From contig NZ_JAUTAZ010000001.1 of assembly GCF_030818905.1 (NCBI RefSeq), forward strand, positions 2,480,001 through 2,544,000: a DNA stretch of 64,000 nt, given 5' to 3'. The stretch's first letter is position 1. Every line of letters starts with the position of its first letter. Source of the DNA: Microbacterium sp. SORGH_AS_0888. Lineage in GTDB: Bacteria; Actinomycetota; Actinomycetes; Actinomycetales; Microbacteriaceae. The notes under the pieces are model-generated. The model saw only the letters and a program-made list of their open reading frames with translations. It was not told where the DNA came from and made no database searches. This document shows positions 9,822 through 18,209 of this stretch, piece by piece. A program made the position numbers and the translations under genes.

Positions 9822-10728
9822 CCTCGACGTCCGCGCGCCGCGCCGTACCCGAGCCGCCGTGTCGCCGGCGCAGTGGATGAACCGGGCGCTCGTCACCGTC
9901 ATCCTGATCTTCTTCGTGCTGTTCTTCGCGGTCCCGATCGTCTGGCTGCTCCTGGCGCCCACGAAGACGCCCCGCCAGCTCCTGCTCGACGGGCCGTTCA
10001 GCTTCGGCGCCTTCGACACGCTCGCCAGCAACTGGAACGAGCTGATGCAGTTCCAGGGCGGCATCGTCTGGACCTGGATCGGCAACTCGGTGCTGTACAC
10101 GGGACTCGCGCTCGTGGTGACGCTCGTCGTGACCATCCCTGCCGGCTACGCGCTCGCGCTCACCGAGTTCCGCCTGCGCAAGGCGCTGCTGGTCGTCACG
10201 CTCATCGTCATGCTCATCCCGAGCACCGCGCTCGTGCTGCCGATCTTCCTCGAGATGTCGGCGCTCAAGCTCGTCGGCAGTCCGCTCGCGGTGATCCTGC
10301 CGTTCTCGTTCTTCCCGTTCGGGGTGTATCTCACCTACATCTACTTCTCCACGAGCGTGTCGAAGGACCTTTTGAACGCGGCTCGCATCGACGGTGCGGG
10401 GGAGTGGCGTGTCTTCGCCCGCATCGCGATGCCGCTGGCCACCCCGGTCATCGCGCTGGTCGGGTTCTTCAACCTCGTGGGCAACTGGAACAACTACTTC
10501 CTTCCCTTCGTGATGGCACCCGGGCGCAAGGCGCCCATCCAGGTGGGACTCGCCGAGCTCCTGTCCAACGTGCCGCTGTTCAATCCGACGAGCGGGGCGT
10601 CGATCACCATCTCGCTGCCCGTGCTGGCGCTCGCGACCCTCGTGTCCGTCGCCCCCGTGCTGGTGATCTTCCTCTTCTCGCAACGGTTCCTCGTGTCCGG
10701 CATGACGGCGGGCGGGACGAAGGAATGA
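9808..10728 (+). CDS. Sugar ABC transporter permease (CUT1, MalG-like)
   Basis: A 306-residue membrane protein with the EAA loop NAARIDGAGEWRVFARIAMPL about 90 residues from the C-terminus, as expected for the MalG-type partner permease. The start is TTG at 9808, preceded at normal spacing by GAGGGGGA and overlapping the previous gene by 14 bases, which implies translational coupling. With the upstream permease it builds the membrane channel of a binding-protein-dependent sugar importer. The last bases (ATGA) overlap the start of the mutarotase gene, so transporter and mutarotase are coupled. Confidence 0.88.
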   Translation: MSATNLDVRAPRRTRAAVSPAQWMNRALVTVILIFFVLFFAVPIVWLLLAPTKTPRQLLLDGPFSFGAFDTLASNWNELMQFQGGIVWTWIGNSVLYTGLALVVTLVVTIPAGYALALTEFRLRKALLVVTLIVMLIPSTALVLPIFLEMSALKLVGSPLAVILPFSFFPFGVYLTYIYFSTSVSKDLLNAARIDGAGEWRVFARIAMPLATPVIALVGFFNLVGNWNNYFLPFVMAPGRKAPIQVGLAELLSNVPLFNPTSGASITISLPVLALATLVSVAPVLVIFLFSQRFLVSGMTAGGTKE

Positions 10729-11069
10729 GCGACGCCGCGCCCGCCGTTCGGCGCTTCGGCATGGCCGCCCGCCTGGTGCCGGAGAAGCGCGCCGAGTATC
10801 TGGAGCTGCACGCGAACGTCTGGCCGCACATCGAGGAGATGAACGCGCGGTGCGGCATCCGGAACTTCACGATCTTCGTGCTCGAGGATGTCATCCTCGG
10901 CTACTACGAGTACGTCGGGGACGACTACGAGGCCGATCAGGCGCTCATGGCCGAGGACCCGATCTGCCAGAAGTGGTGGTCCTACACGGCGCCGTGTCAG
11001 CTCCCGTTCCGCGACGGCTCTGACAGCCCGAACTGGGAGCAGTTCGCCGAGGTCTGGCACCAGGACTGA
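10725..11069 (+). CDS. RhaM-family sugar mutarotase (L-rhamnose mutarotase-like)
   Basis: A 114-residue protein of the RhaM family. The segment RLVPEKRAEYLELHANVWP carries His29, which aligns with the catalytic histidine of L-rhamnose mutarotase, and the downstream YYEYVGDDYEAD and KWWSY positions fit the dimeric alpha/beta-barrel fold. The enzyme speeds interconversion of alpha and beta pyranose anomers. The family is named for L-rhamnose, but members are also associated with L-fucose catabolism. The ATG at 10725 overlaps the permease stop by 4 bases, so the sugar carried by this importer is very probably the mutarotase substrate. The likely consumers are the oxidative enzymes at 14395-22453. 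Confidence 0.85.
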   Translation: MSDAAPAVRRFGMAARLVPEKRAEYLELHANVWPHIEEMNARCGIRNFTIFVLEDVILGYYEYVGDDYEADQALMAEDPICQKWWSYTAPCQLPFRDGSDSPNWEQFAEVWHQD

Positions 11070-11190
11070 GCGAGCGGGTCGGACTCCCCCGCGGGAACGC
11101 GCACCGGCTCGTGCGCCAGGCATGCGACGGGGCGCGGTCGGCGCACCCGGGTCGGTCCGCGAAGCACGGTGTATCTGGGAAGCTGGATGG

Positions 11191-11838
11191 ATGCGTCGTG
11201 AACTGCCCGAGGACGTGCGCGGCGTCGTCTTCGACGTCGGTGAGACCCTCGTCGACGAAACGCGCATGTGGTCCGCACGGGCCGTGGCCGTGGGGGTCAC
11301 GCCCTTCACTCTCATGGGCGTTCTCGGATCGTTGATCGAGAGGGGTGAAGATCACCGCCGGCTCTGGTCGTTGCTCGACGTGGACAAGCCCGCGGACGCC
11401 CAGCCCGCGGTTCACGGGGACCTGTACCCCGATGCCCTCGCCTGTCTTCGCGCGGCCGAGCGCTGCGGGCTCGTCGTCGGCATCGCCGGCAATCAACCGG
11501 CAGGGGTCGAAGCTCAGCTCCGCGCAGCGGGGTGCTCCCCCCACTTTCTCGCGTCGTCCCACACGTGGGGTGTCGAGAAGCCCTCACCCGACTTCTTCGC
11601 GCGCGTCGTCGCGGAGTCGCGCCTGCCGGCTCACAGCATCCTCTACGTCGGCGACCGCCTCGACAACGACGTCCTGCCGGCACGCGAAGCGGGGATGCGC
11701 ACCGCCTTGATCCGTCGCGGCCCCTGGGGGTTCGTCCACAGCCGCCGGCCGGAGGCCGACCTTGCAGACCTGTCGCTCAGCTCGCTCACAGAGCTGACGG
11801 AGGCGATGACGACCGCGCGACCGGCACCGGGCGAGTGA
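11191..11838 (+). CDS. HAD superfamily hydrolase
   Basis: A 215-residue haloacid-dehalogenase-like protein. Motif I reads VVFDVGETLVD: the first Asp is the nucleophile, but the usual second Asp of DxDxT is Gly, a variant seen in many HAD proteins of uncertain activity. Motif II is IAGNQPAG, the motif III lysine lies in GVEKPSPDFF, and motif IV is LYVGDRLDNDVLPA. The substrate cannot be read. The ATG at 11191 is chosen because the homologous region begins directly after it. The gene is 121 bases behind the mutarotase and may or may not be cotranscribed; a short GC hairpin (11094-11111 region) lies between. Confidence 0.75.
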   Translation: MRRELPEDVRGVVFDVGETLVDETRMWSARAVAVGVTPFTLMGVLGSLIERGEDHRRLWSLLDVDKPADAQPAVHGDLYPDALACLRAAERCGLVVGIAGNQPAGVEAQLRAAGCSPHFLASSHTWGVEKPSPDFFARVVAESRLPAHSILYVGDRLDNDVLPAREAGMRTALIRRGPWGFVHSRRPEADLADLSLSSLTELTEAMTTARPAPGE

Positions 11839-12011
11839 GCGGCGCGACCGTCCAGGACGGCGGATGTGTGACTGCCGCTGTGTCGCAGACCGATTGTCTC
11901 TGGGCGCCTGCGCGACATCGGCACGCCGAGGTGCGGTGCGGATGGACGGGGGCGGATCTGTCGCAGAAGAGAGCTCTCTCCTGTAGAGACCGACGGGCGT
12001 AATGTGCTGAC

Positions 12012-12410
12012 GTGGTCAGCTGGAAGCCTGTCTCTTATCCCTCGTTGAGCCCGTATCTCATCTGTGGGGAGGCCGAAGACCTCATCACTTTTCTCGAGTC
12101 GGCGTTTGGTGGCGTGTTGCTGCGTCGGTTCGACCGGCCTGACGGGTCGCTGATGCACGCCGAAGTGAGGATCGATGACTCCGTGGTCATGATCGGCGGC
12201 GGATCGAGTGGTGTTCCCGCCGCGCCCGCGCACGTTCATCTCTATGTCGAGGACGCGGTGACGACCTTCGCGCGAGCTGTGGCGGCCGGTGGGGCTGTGG
12301 TCCGCGAGCCGGAACAGGGCGCCGACGACGATCTCCGCGGCGGAGTTCAAGACGCGTGGGGTACCACCTGGTGGATTGCCACGCAGCGGCAACGCGTCGC
12401 TCGCTCCTAG
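12012..12410 (+). CDS. VOC/glyoxalase-fold protein (PhnB-like)
   Basis: A 132-residue protein starting with GTG at 12012. The pattern SLSPYLICGEAEDLITFLESAFGG followed by HAEVRIDDSVVMIGG and a C-terminal WGTTWWIATQ strand matches the PhnB-like branch of the vicinal-oxygen-chelate fold: two beta-alpha-beta-beta-beta modules in one chain. Proteins of this branch are mostly of unknown function; some bind antibiotics or metals. The expected metal or ligand residues cannot be assigned with certainty. The gene has no clear operon partner. Confidence 0.7.
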   Translation: MVSWKPVSYPSLSPYLICGEAEDLITFLESAFGGVLLRRFDRPDGSLMHAEVRIDDSVVMIGGGSSGVPAAPAHVHLYVEDAVTTFARAVAAGGAVVREPEQGADDDLRGGVQDAWGTTWWIATQRQRVARS

Positions 12411-12887
12411 AACGATCGATCTCGCACCGAACCCCCGATAGGTCGATCCGTAGGCGCATCCCTCCGCCTGCACCGTTCGAACACCGCTCGGGTGACCGCC
12501 GCGTTCGATGAGAGAGCCGCAGTGCGGTGCGACGCCGGACCGCCGAGATCGTCCGCCGGATGGCGTCTCGCTACCCCGGGCCCGCAGCGGACGCGCGTGT
12601 GATCGATCGCGCCGGTTCCCCTGCCCGCCGCCCATCCCAGATCGCACTCTGCCGTTCCGGTGTCAGTGCCGAGCCCACGCCGCTCACGAGAACGGAACCC
12701 TGGGCCTCGATGTTCTCAGCGGGTCACGGCGCGTACTGGTCACGCGCAGAGCACGACGTCCGCACGCACCGGGACATGTGGCTCCGGGCGTTGCGCTCCG
12801 TCTGACCGAGGCGATCTCTTCGACAGGGCGATGCCGAGATGGCGAATGGGCTTCTGGGGGACGGCTCTGTCGGCCATGAGGCTGTGT
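12411..12887. other. Intergenic stretch without a recognisable gene
   Basis: This 477-base gap separates the VOC gene from the convergent lipoprotein gene. Short open frames exist (for example 12527-12805) but show neither recognisable domains nor a convincing ribosome-binding site. I see no tRNA cloverleaf, no repeat and no strong terminator hairpin. It may hold decayed sequence. Confidence 0.5.
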
Positions 12888-13457
12888 CTACAGCTTCAGG
12901 ATCGCCAGCGCGACGTCGATGGCTTCCGTGTCGTCGGGGGCATAAGAGGTGTCACCGTCGGGGCCGTTCTTGCCCCGATGGATCTCGACGGAGACGCCGG
13001 GAACGAAGACGGTCGTGTAACCGGTGGTGTCGGGCGAGCCGTCGGCCGTCCATCGCGCCGCCGCGCCGCCGAGTCCGCTGAGCTGCGGATTCGTGAAATA
13101 GGTGGACTGGAGCTGGAGCATCTTGGCCGCCGCCGCCGCTTCCTCCTCCGTGGGCATCGTGTTCTGACCGATGAGGATCGAGGCGTAGGGGCCACCCTCC
13201 GGGGCGGCCCACAGACACATGACCGCGTCGTCACCGACGGTCTCGCCGACGAGGTCCATGCCGTGAGTGAAATCGGGAATCGCGGCGGTCACCTGGTCGC
13301 AGCTCGTCACGTGGGGGAAGGGCACGGTCGCGCCGGCGCCGTCATCGTCGTCTTCGTCGGCGATGTCTTGGCTCGGCGGCTCCGCGGCCGTCGAGCTGCA
13401 CCCGGAGAGGAGGGCAAGGCCGAGGAGCGAGGCGACCAGAGCCTCGGAACGACGCAT
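12888..13457 (-). CDS. Putative lipoprotein of unknown function
   Basis: A 189-residue secreted lipoprotein: basic start MRRSEAL, hydrophobic core and lipobox LLSGC with Cys20. After an acidic linker (DIADEDDDD) comes a small globular domain with two further cysteines (TSCDQV and VMCLW), likely a disulfide, and no recognised family. ATG at 13457 is chosen; GTG at 13463 is possible. The arrangement (acidic low-complexity linker, two cysteines, final IDVALAIL helix) resembles many uncharacterised actinobacterial lipoproteins that sit on the cell surface. It is transcribed toward the VOC gene and has no operon partner. Confidence 0.7.
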   Translation of the reverse strand: MRRSEALVASLLGLALLSGCSSTAAEPPSQDIADEDDDDGAGATVPFPHVTSCDQVTAAIPDFTHGMDLVGETVGDDAVMCLWAAPEGGPYASILIGQNTMPTEEEAAAAAKMLQLQSTYFTNPQLSGLGGAAARWTADGSPDTTGYTTVFVPGVSVEIHRGKNGPDGDTSYAPDDTEAIDVALAILKL

Positions 13458-13583
13458 CTTCACGCCCGGCAATCTAGCCAAAGTCGAGGGTTCACGCCTG
13501 AATCTCTCCACAGGCGGTGCCGGCCCTCCGTGGGCAGCGGCGCCGGGTGAGCGAGTACGCGACCTGCGGGCCGACGCCGCGGA

Positions 13584-13619
13584 GCGTGCGGGGCGCGACG
13601 GCGATGCGCGCCCGCACGC
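13584..13619 (-). terminator. Terminator-like hairpin after the FadR-type regulator gene
   Basis: GCGTGCGGGGCGCG (13584-13597) pairs with CGCGCCCGCACGC (13607-13619) with one bulged G and a nine-base loop. It abuts the stop codon at 13621 and would close transcription of the regulator and the dehydratase gene. There is no T-run, as is frequent in high-GC actinobacteria. Confidence 0.5.
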
Positions 13620-13620
13620 T

Positions 13621-14385
13621 TCAGGGCTTGCGTGCCGTGGGCTGACGGCGTCGCTGCCACGCGTCCATGATGTGCGTGCGCATCGCCGCCTCCGCCGCGC
13701 CGGGATCCTGTGCGGCGATCGCCTCGAGGATGCGACGGTGCTCGTCGAGGGTCTGCTGGAAGACATCCGGCGAGGGGTTGGTGGTGAACCGTGCCGACTC
13801 GCGCGCCCGGGAGTACAGCGTCCGCGTGATGCTCTCGGCGAGCGGGATGTGGGACTGTTCCATGACCGCGAGGTGGAAGAGCATGTCGGCGTCGTTGTAC
13901 TCGTCTTCGCGGTCGATCGTCTCGACCATGTGGTCGTAGGCCGCGCGCAGCCGGTCGAGCTCCCCGTCGCTGCGCCGGGCGGCGGTGGCGGCCGCCATGG
14001 CCCCCTCCAGCGCGCTTCGGACGACGGCCAGATCGTCGAGCACGCCCAGGGACGCGTCGTTCTCGAGCATGACCTGCAGGACCACCGGGTCGAGCACGTT
14101 CCAGGACTCGCGTGTGCGCACCGTGGTGCCGCTGCCCTGGACGACCGCGACGAGCCCCTTCTCCTCGATCCGCTTGATGGACTCGCGGATCACGGTGCGA
14201 CTCACGCCGAAGTGCGTGCTCAGCTCCGACTCGATCGGGAGCATGCTCCCCTCCGCGATCTCGCCGGTGACGATCGCGGTGACCAGATCGTGCACGACGA
14301 CCACGCCGAGGCGGGCGACAGGCGTACGGGCGGCGCCCTGCGCGAAGATGCCGCCGCCGGCATCCGTCAGGCGTGGACGACTCAT
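13621..14385 (-). CDS. GntR-type regulator, FadR subfamily
   Basis: A 254-residue regulator. Residues about 27-90 form the winged helix (LVTAIVTGEIAEGSMLP, ELSTHFGVSRTVIRESIKRIEEKGLV), and the rest is an all-helical FCD ligand domain with metal-ligand-like positions (DADMLFHLAV, THIMDAWQ). FadR-type proteins usually repress sugar-acid and other carboxylate catabolic genes and are released by the substrate or an intermediate. It lies downstream of the enolase-superfamily gene with 9 bases between them, so it is probably cotranscribed and autoregulated. A candidate binding or promoter element, TATGATGTA, recurs before three transcription units of the apparent pathway. ATG at 14385 follows a GTG at 14388. 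Confidence 0.88.
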   Translation of the reverse strand: MSRPRLTDAGGGIFAQGAARTPVARLGVVVVHDLVTAIVTGEIAEGSMLPIESELSTHFGVSRTVIRESIKRIEEKGLVAVVQGSGTTVRTRESWNVLDPVVLQVMLENDASLGVLDDLAVVRSALEGAMAAATAARRSDGELDRLRAAYDHMVETIDREDEYNDADMLFHLAVMEQSHIPLAESITRTLYSRARESARFTTNPSPDVFQQTLDEHRRILEAIAAQDPGAAEAAMRTHIMDAWQRRRQPTARKP

Positions 14386-14394
14386 CACACCATT

Positions 14395-15561
14395 CTACGC
14401 GTCGACCGTGTTTCCCCGGGAGGGCTTCGCGCCGAGGCCGAGACCCGCTCGCGCGGGCCGCACGTGGGGTCCCGCCGCCTGGAGCCAGTCGCCCTCGTGG
14501 TCGCGGGAGGCGATCAGCGCCTCGTCGATCGTGACGCCCGCGCCGGGCCGGGTGCCGAGGAGGATGCCGCCGTCGACGAACTCCTCGTCGATCGTGACGC
14601 CGAACGGGCCGCGCAGATCCTGGACCTCCGCCGTCAGGTGGTTCGGAACCGCCGCGGCGGCATGGGCGACAGCGGGGTTGCTCGTGAGCCCGACGGGGCT
14701 GATGGGGAGGTCGCGGGCATGTGCGGCATGGGCGAGCCGGAGGAAGTGCGTGATGCCCCAGACGGCCCCGGTCTGCACGATGTCGACGCCGCCGAGATCG
14801 AACAGGGCGCGGAACTGCTCGAGACCGGTGAGGTTCTCCCCGGTCGCGACGGCTGCGTTGACCGACTGCGACAGGCGCGCGTGCCCGTGAGCGTCCCACC
14901 GGCGCAGCGGCTCCTCGATCCAGGTGAGGTCGAGCTCGGCTTCGATCGCCGTGACGTATCGGACGGCCTGCTTGAGATTCCACGACTCGTTGGCATCGAG
15001 CATGAGCGCCGGACGCGAGTTCCCAGCGCCGAGCGCGTCGCGCACGATGCGCAGCCGACGCAGGTCGGTCTCCACGTCTCGCCCGCCCTTGAGCTTTCCG
15101 CTCGTGAAGCCGCGGTCGGCGAACGCGCGGTACAGCTCGGCGAGCTCCTCGTCCCCGAGCGCGATGTCGAGACCGGAGGCGTAGCCGGGGACGAAGCGGT
15201 CGCCGGCGCCGAGCAGCCGCCACAGCGGCTCCCCGGCGAGCTTCGCCTTGATGTCCCACAGGGCGGCATCGAGTATCGCGATCCCGCCGAATGTCGCGCC
15301 GTTGTGGCCCGCCTTGAAGACGTGAGCGAGCATGCGGTCGTAGAGGGCGGAGACGGCTCGGGGGTCCTGGCCCTCGAGCGCGGGGAAGATCCGCGCGATG
15401 TCGTGATCGGAGCCGACGCCGATCCCTTCGACGCCCTCGTCCGTCTCGACGACCACGAGCGTCACCTCCGTGACGCCGGAGGCGATGTAGCCGTTGACGT
15501 CGCCGACCGGACGCCCCCAGTCGCGGTGGGTGCGGATCGTGCGGTAGCCCGTGATTTTCAT
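14395..15561 (-). CDS. Enolase-superfamily sugar-acid dehydratase (mandelate racemase/MLE type)
   Basis: A 388-residue protein with the superfamily capping domain and TIM barrel. Visible are the lysine motif SGKLKGG on strand 2, metal ligands in LMLDANESW, WIEEPLRRWD and VATGENLTG, and a C-terminal motif ISPVGLTSN where mandelate-racemase-group enzymes normally carry a catalytic His. It is clearly shorter than, and different from, classical L-fuconate dehydratase (about 440 residues, GVPVCPHAGG at this site). From context it should dehydrate an aldonate to a 2-keto-3-deoxy acid, but the exact acid is not settled. It begins its own unit: 46 bases separate it from the SDR gene upstream, and these contain the shared TATGATGTA element. 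Confidence 0.8.
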   Translation of the reverse strand: MKITGYRTIRTHRDWGRPVGDVNGYIASGVTEVTLVVVETDEGVEGIGVGSDHDIARIFPALEGQDPRAVSALYDRMLAHVFKAGHNGATFGGIAILDAALWDIKAKLAGEPLWRLLGAGDRFVPGYASGLDIALGDEELAELYRAFADRGFTSGKLKGGRDVETDLRRLRIVRDALGAGNSRPALMLDANESWNLKQAVRYVTAIEAELDLTWIEEPLRRWDAHGHARLSQSVNAAVATGENLTGLEQFRALFDLGGVDIVQTGAVWGITHFLRLAHAAHARDLPISPVGLTSNPAVAHAAAAVPNHLTAEVQDLRGPFGVTIDEEFVDGGILLGTRPGAGVTIDEALIASRDHEGDWLQAAGPHVRPARAGLGLGAKPSRGNTVDA

Positions 15562-15603
15562 ATCGCCCTTGACACATCGATGGACTGAGAACTCAATAGA
15601 GCA

Positions 15604-15616
15604 TACATCATATGAT
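15604..15616 (-). promoter_or_regulatory. TATGATGTA element with palindrome before the dehydratase gene
   Basis: On the minus strand TATGATGTA occupies 15612-15604, 43 bases before the dehydratase start. It overlaps the perfect 10-bp palindrome ATCATATGAT at 15607-15616 and also the stop codon of the upstream SDR gene. The palindrome favours an operator role, but TATGAT could equally be the -10 hexamer. Confidence 0.5.
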
Positions 15617-16369
15617 CCGAGGACGGATGCGCAGATGCGTCACCCCGCCGTCGACCTCGAGCGCCGTCCCGGTCGTCGACCCGGACCGCGGGCTCGCGAG
15701 GTAGAGGATCGCTCCCGCCACCTCCTCGGGCGTCACCATCCGTCCCGTCGCCTGCCGTGCATCCAGGGCCGCACGTTCCGCCGCCGGGTCGGGGAACTGC
15801 TGGAGCATCCGGTCCACGAACGGTGTCGAGACGGTGCCGGGGCTCACGCAGTTGACACGCACGCCCTCGCTCACGTGGTCGGTGGCCATGGCGTAGGTGA
15901 GGGAGAGGACGGCGCCCTTGGACGCGTTGTACACGGCTCGCTGCGGCAGCCCGTTGAGAGCGCCGATCGAGCAGACGTTCACGATCGCGGCGCACGGGGA
16001 GCTCCGCAGGTGGGGGAGGGCGGCCGCGCAGGCGCGGGCGGTGCCGCGCACGTTGATGTCGAGCACGCGGTCCCAGTCCTCCTCCGTCGCCTCCGCCACG
16101 GTTCCCACGCAGCTGACGCCCGCGCTGTTCACGAGCACGTCGATGCCGCCGAGCTCCGTGACGACCGCAGCCATCGCGCCGTCCAGTGAGGCGCGATCGG
16201 TCACGTCGGCGGGGTACCCGCGCAGGCCGTCCTCCCCGGCCGGTGCGTGCAGGTCGAGGACGGCGACGCGTGCGCCCTGTGCGGCGAACGCGCGCGCGGT
16301 CGCGAGGCCGATGCCCGAGGCGCCGCCGGTCACGACGGCCACGAGGCCGTCGAAGTCCGGCCTGCTCAT
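15608..16369 (-). CDS. SDR oxidoreductase, probable 2-keto-3-deoxy-L-fuconate dehydrogenase
   Basis: A 253-residue classical short-chain dehydrogenase: NAD-binding TGGASGIG, catalytic Ser in VNVCSIGALNG, YNASK active-site Tyr and Lys, and the late motif NCVSPGTVSTPF followed by GTALEVDGG. Enzymes of this type oxidise the 4-hydroxyl of 2-keto-3-deoxy-L-fuconate to the 2,4-diketo acid with NAD. The assignment rests on the neighbour encoding an FAH-family 2,4-diketo acid hydrolase, whose gene overlaps this one by 4 bases. The ATG at 16369 is chosen because it begins the Rossmann domain and overlaps the upstream stop. Many SDRs share these motifs, so the substrate is a contextual inference. Confidence 0.72.
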   Translation of the reverse strand: MSRPDFDGLVAVVTGGASGIGLATARAFAAQGARVAVLDLHAPAGEDGLRGYPADVTDRASLDGAMAAVVTELGGIDVLVNSAGVSCVGTVAEATEEDWDRVLDINVRGTARACAAALPHLRSSPCAAIVNVCSIGALNGLPQRAVYNASKGAVLSLTYAMATDHVSEGVRVNCVSPGTVSTPFVDRMLQQFPDPAAERAALDARQATGRMVTPEEVAGAILYLASPRSGSTTGTALEVDGGVTHLRIRPRII

Positions 16370-17217
16370 GCCTGCACCAGCCGCTGGCGGGCGCGGCCGA
16401 GGCCGTCGATCTCCAGCTCGACGAGATCGCCCGCCCGGAGGTAGGGATGATCGGGCAGGCCGAGAGCGACGCCGGCGGGCGTGCCGGTGTTGATCAGGTC
16501 GCCGGGGTGCAGCACCATGAACTGCGACAGGTACCAGACGACGTGCGCGACCGGGAAGATCTGCTGCGCGGTCGAGCCGTTCTGGCGGAGCTCGCCGTTC
16601 ACCCACAGTCGGAGGCCGAGCGCCTGCGGATCGTCGATCTGTGCGGCGGGCACGAGGACCGGGCCGAGCGGGTTGAACGTCTCGCAGCTCTTGCCCTTGT
16701 CCCACTGACCGCCGCGCTCGAGCTGGAACTCCCGCTCGGAGACGTCGTGCGAGAGCACGTAGCCGGCGATGTGGTCCGCGGCATCCTCGGGCGAGGAGAG
16801 GTAGCGCGCCTGCGTGCCGATGACGACGCCGAGCTCGACCTCCCAGTCCGTCTTGACCGAGCCTCGGGGGATCAGCAGATCGTCGAACGGCCCCACGATG
16901 GTCGAGGGGTCCTTCATGAACACGACCGGCTCGGCGGGGGCGGTGGCGCCCGTCTCCGCCGCGTGGTCGTGATAGTTCAGCCCGACGCACACGATCTTGC
17001 CCGGCCGGGCGATCGGCGCGCCCACACGCAGGCTCTGAGCGTCCGGAAGCTCGTCCAGGGCGCCCGCCGCGGCCGCCGCGGCGGCTCGTGCCACGCCGCC
17101 CGAGGCGAGGAATGCGCCGTCGATGTCGTCGGTGAGGGGTCGCAGGTCGTAGGCGGCGGGCCCTCGGCGGAGCACCGGGATCTCGTGACCTGGTTCACCG
17201 AGTCGCGCGAACGTCAT
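16366..17217 (-). CDS. FAH-family hydrolase, probable 2,4-diketo-3-deoxy-L-fuconate hydrolase
   Basis: A 283-residue fumarylacetoacetase-family protein. The metal site is visible in DWEVELGVVIG, with LNYHDHAAE earlier and the C-terminal GDLINTGTPAGVALG. The stretch GGQWDKGKSCETFNPLGP is characteristic of the subgroup that cleaves 2,4-diketo-3-deoxy sugar acids; with L-fuconate the products are pyruvate and L-lactate. The ATG at 17217 has GGAGACG in front at good spacing and is preferred over upstream in-frame starts. The stop overlaps the SDR start by 4 bases, so this pair is translationally coupled, as expected for consecutive steps. Confidence 0.78.
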   Translation of the reverse strand: MTFARLGEPGHEIPVLRRGPAAYDLRPLTDDIDGAFLASGGVARAAAAAAAGALDELPDAQSLRVGAPIARPGKIVCVGLNYHDHAAETGATAPAEPVVFMKDPSTIVGPFDDLLIPRGSVKTDWEVELGVVIGTQARYLSSPEDAADHIAGYVLSHDVSEREFQLERGGQWDKGKSCETFNPLGPVLVPAAQIDDPQALGLRLWVNGELRQNGSTAQQIFPVAHVVWYLSQFMVLHPGDLINTGTPAGVALGLPDHPYLRAGDLVELEIDGLGRARQRLVQA

Positions 17218-17252
17218 GTCGTCTCCTGACGGGATCGGGGAAGGCCGGGGCA

Positions 17253-18209
17253 TCAGCGGATCACCGCGTCGCGGGTGCCGGAGGAGAGCTCGGCGCGGCG
17301 CGGCGCGCCCTGCCAGTCGCCCGGGTGCAGACAGGCCCAGGCGCCGCAGCGGGTCGCGACGCGCAGCCGCTCCGCGGGCGGAGCCTCGCGGACGCGCTCC
17401 GCCAGATAGCCCGCGGCGAACGCATCGCCCGCGCCGACCGTGTCGACCGGGACGATCCGCTCGGCGGGGGCCCGGTGCGACTCACCGGCGAGGAGTGCGA
17501 CACAGCCCTGCTCCCCGAGCGTCACGAGCACCTCCGCGGGACCGCGTGTGGCGATCGCCCGAGCGAGACCGCCCGGGTCGTCGGGATCCGCGTCCGGCGC
17601 GAGCAGGCGGGCCTCGTCATCGCTCGCGAAGACGATGTCGGCGCTCGCCAGCAGCTCCGCATAGACGGCCGCGGCGTGCACGTGCGACCACAGCTTGGCG
17701 CGGTGGTTGACCGCGAACGACACCAGGAGCCCGGCCGCCTTCGCCCGCGTCACCGCGTCGAGGACGGTCGAGCGGGCGGACGCCGACAGCGCGAGCGTCA
17801 CACCGGTGACGTGCAGGACCCGGTACGACGGGATGTCGACGCGGTCGAGGTCGGACGGGGACAGCCGGCTCCCCGCGCTGCCCGATCGGTAGTAGTCGAC
17901 CACGGTCGTGCCGGCGCGCGGCGTGGACTTCAGCATGAGACCGGTCGGGGCCGCCGCATCGACGACGGCGATGACATCGACCCCCTCCGAGCGCAGATCG
18001 CCGGCGACCCGTCGCCCGAGGGCGTCGTCGCCGACCCGGCCGAGCCACGTGACCGGCACGCCCAGCCGTGCGAGCCCCACTGCCGTGTTGCCCTCCGCGC
18101 CGCCGGTGTCGATGCGTGCGGCGGCGAGCTGCTCGAACCCGCCGACGCCGTCGCCGCGCATGAGCCCCATGCTCTCGCCCAACGTCAGCACGGAGCGCTC
18201 GCCGTTCAC
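17253..18209 (-). CDS. PfkB-family sugar kinase, 2-keto-3-deoxygluconate kinase-like
   Basis: A 318-residue ribokinase-family enzyme with both signatures: the N-terminal GGAEGNTAVGLARLG and the C-terminal DTVGAGDAFAAGYL containing the catalytic Asp. The LGESMGLM start and YYRSGSAGSRLSP region fit the KDG-kinase branch, which phosphorylates 2-keto-3-deoxygluconate or -galactonate. The next gene upstream encodes a KDPG-aldolase homologue, which would use the product. GTG at 18209 overlaps the aldolase stop by 4 bases. This branch is redundant with the FAH route for fuconate, so the cluster may process more than one sugar acid. Confidence 0.8.
   Translation of the reverse strand: MNGERSVLTLGESMGLMRGDGVGGFEQLAAARIDTGGAEGNTAVGLARLGVPVTWLGRVGDDALGRRVAGDLRSEGVDVIAVVDAAAPTGLMLKSTPRAGTTVVDYYRSGSAGSRLSPSDLDRVDIPSYRVLHVTGVTLALSASARSTVLDAVTRAKAAGLLVSFAVNHRAKLWSHVHAAAVYAELLASADIVFASDDEARLLAPDADPDDPGGLARAIATRGPAEVLVTLGEQGCVALLAGESHRAPAERIVPVDTVGAGDAFAAGYLAERVREAPPAERLRVATRCGAWACLHPGDWQGAPRRAELSSGTRDAVIR

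Noticed and set aside
12411-12887. Possible small genes or tRNA
   Set aside because: No ribosome-binding sites, domains or cloverleaf could be found.
14395-15561. Calling the enolase-superfamily enzyme L-fuconate dehydratase outright
   Set aside because: Length and the C-terminal active-site block differ from that family; only the pathway context supports it.
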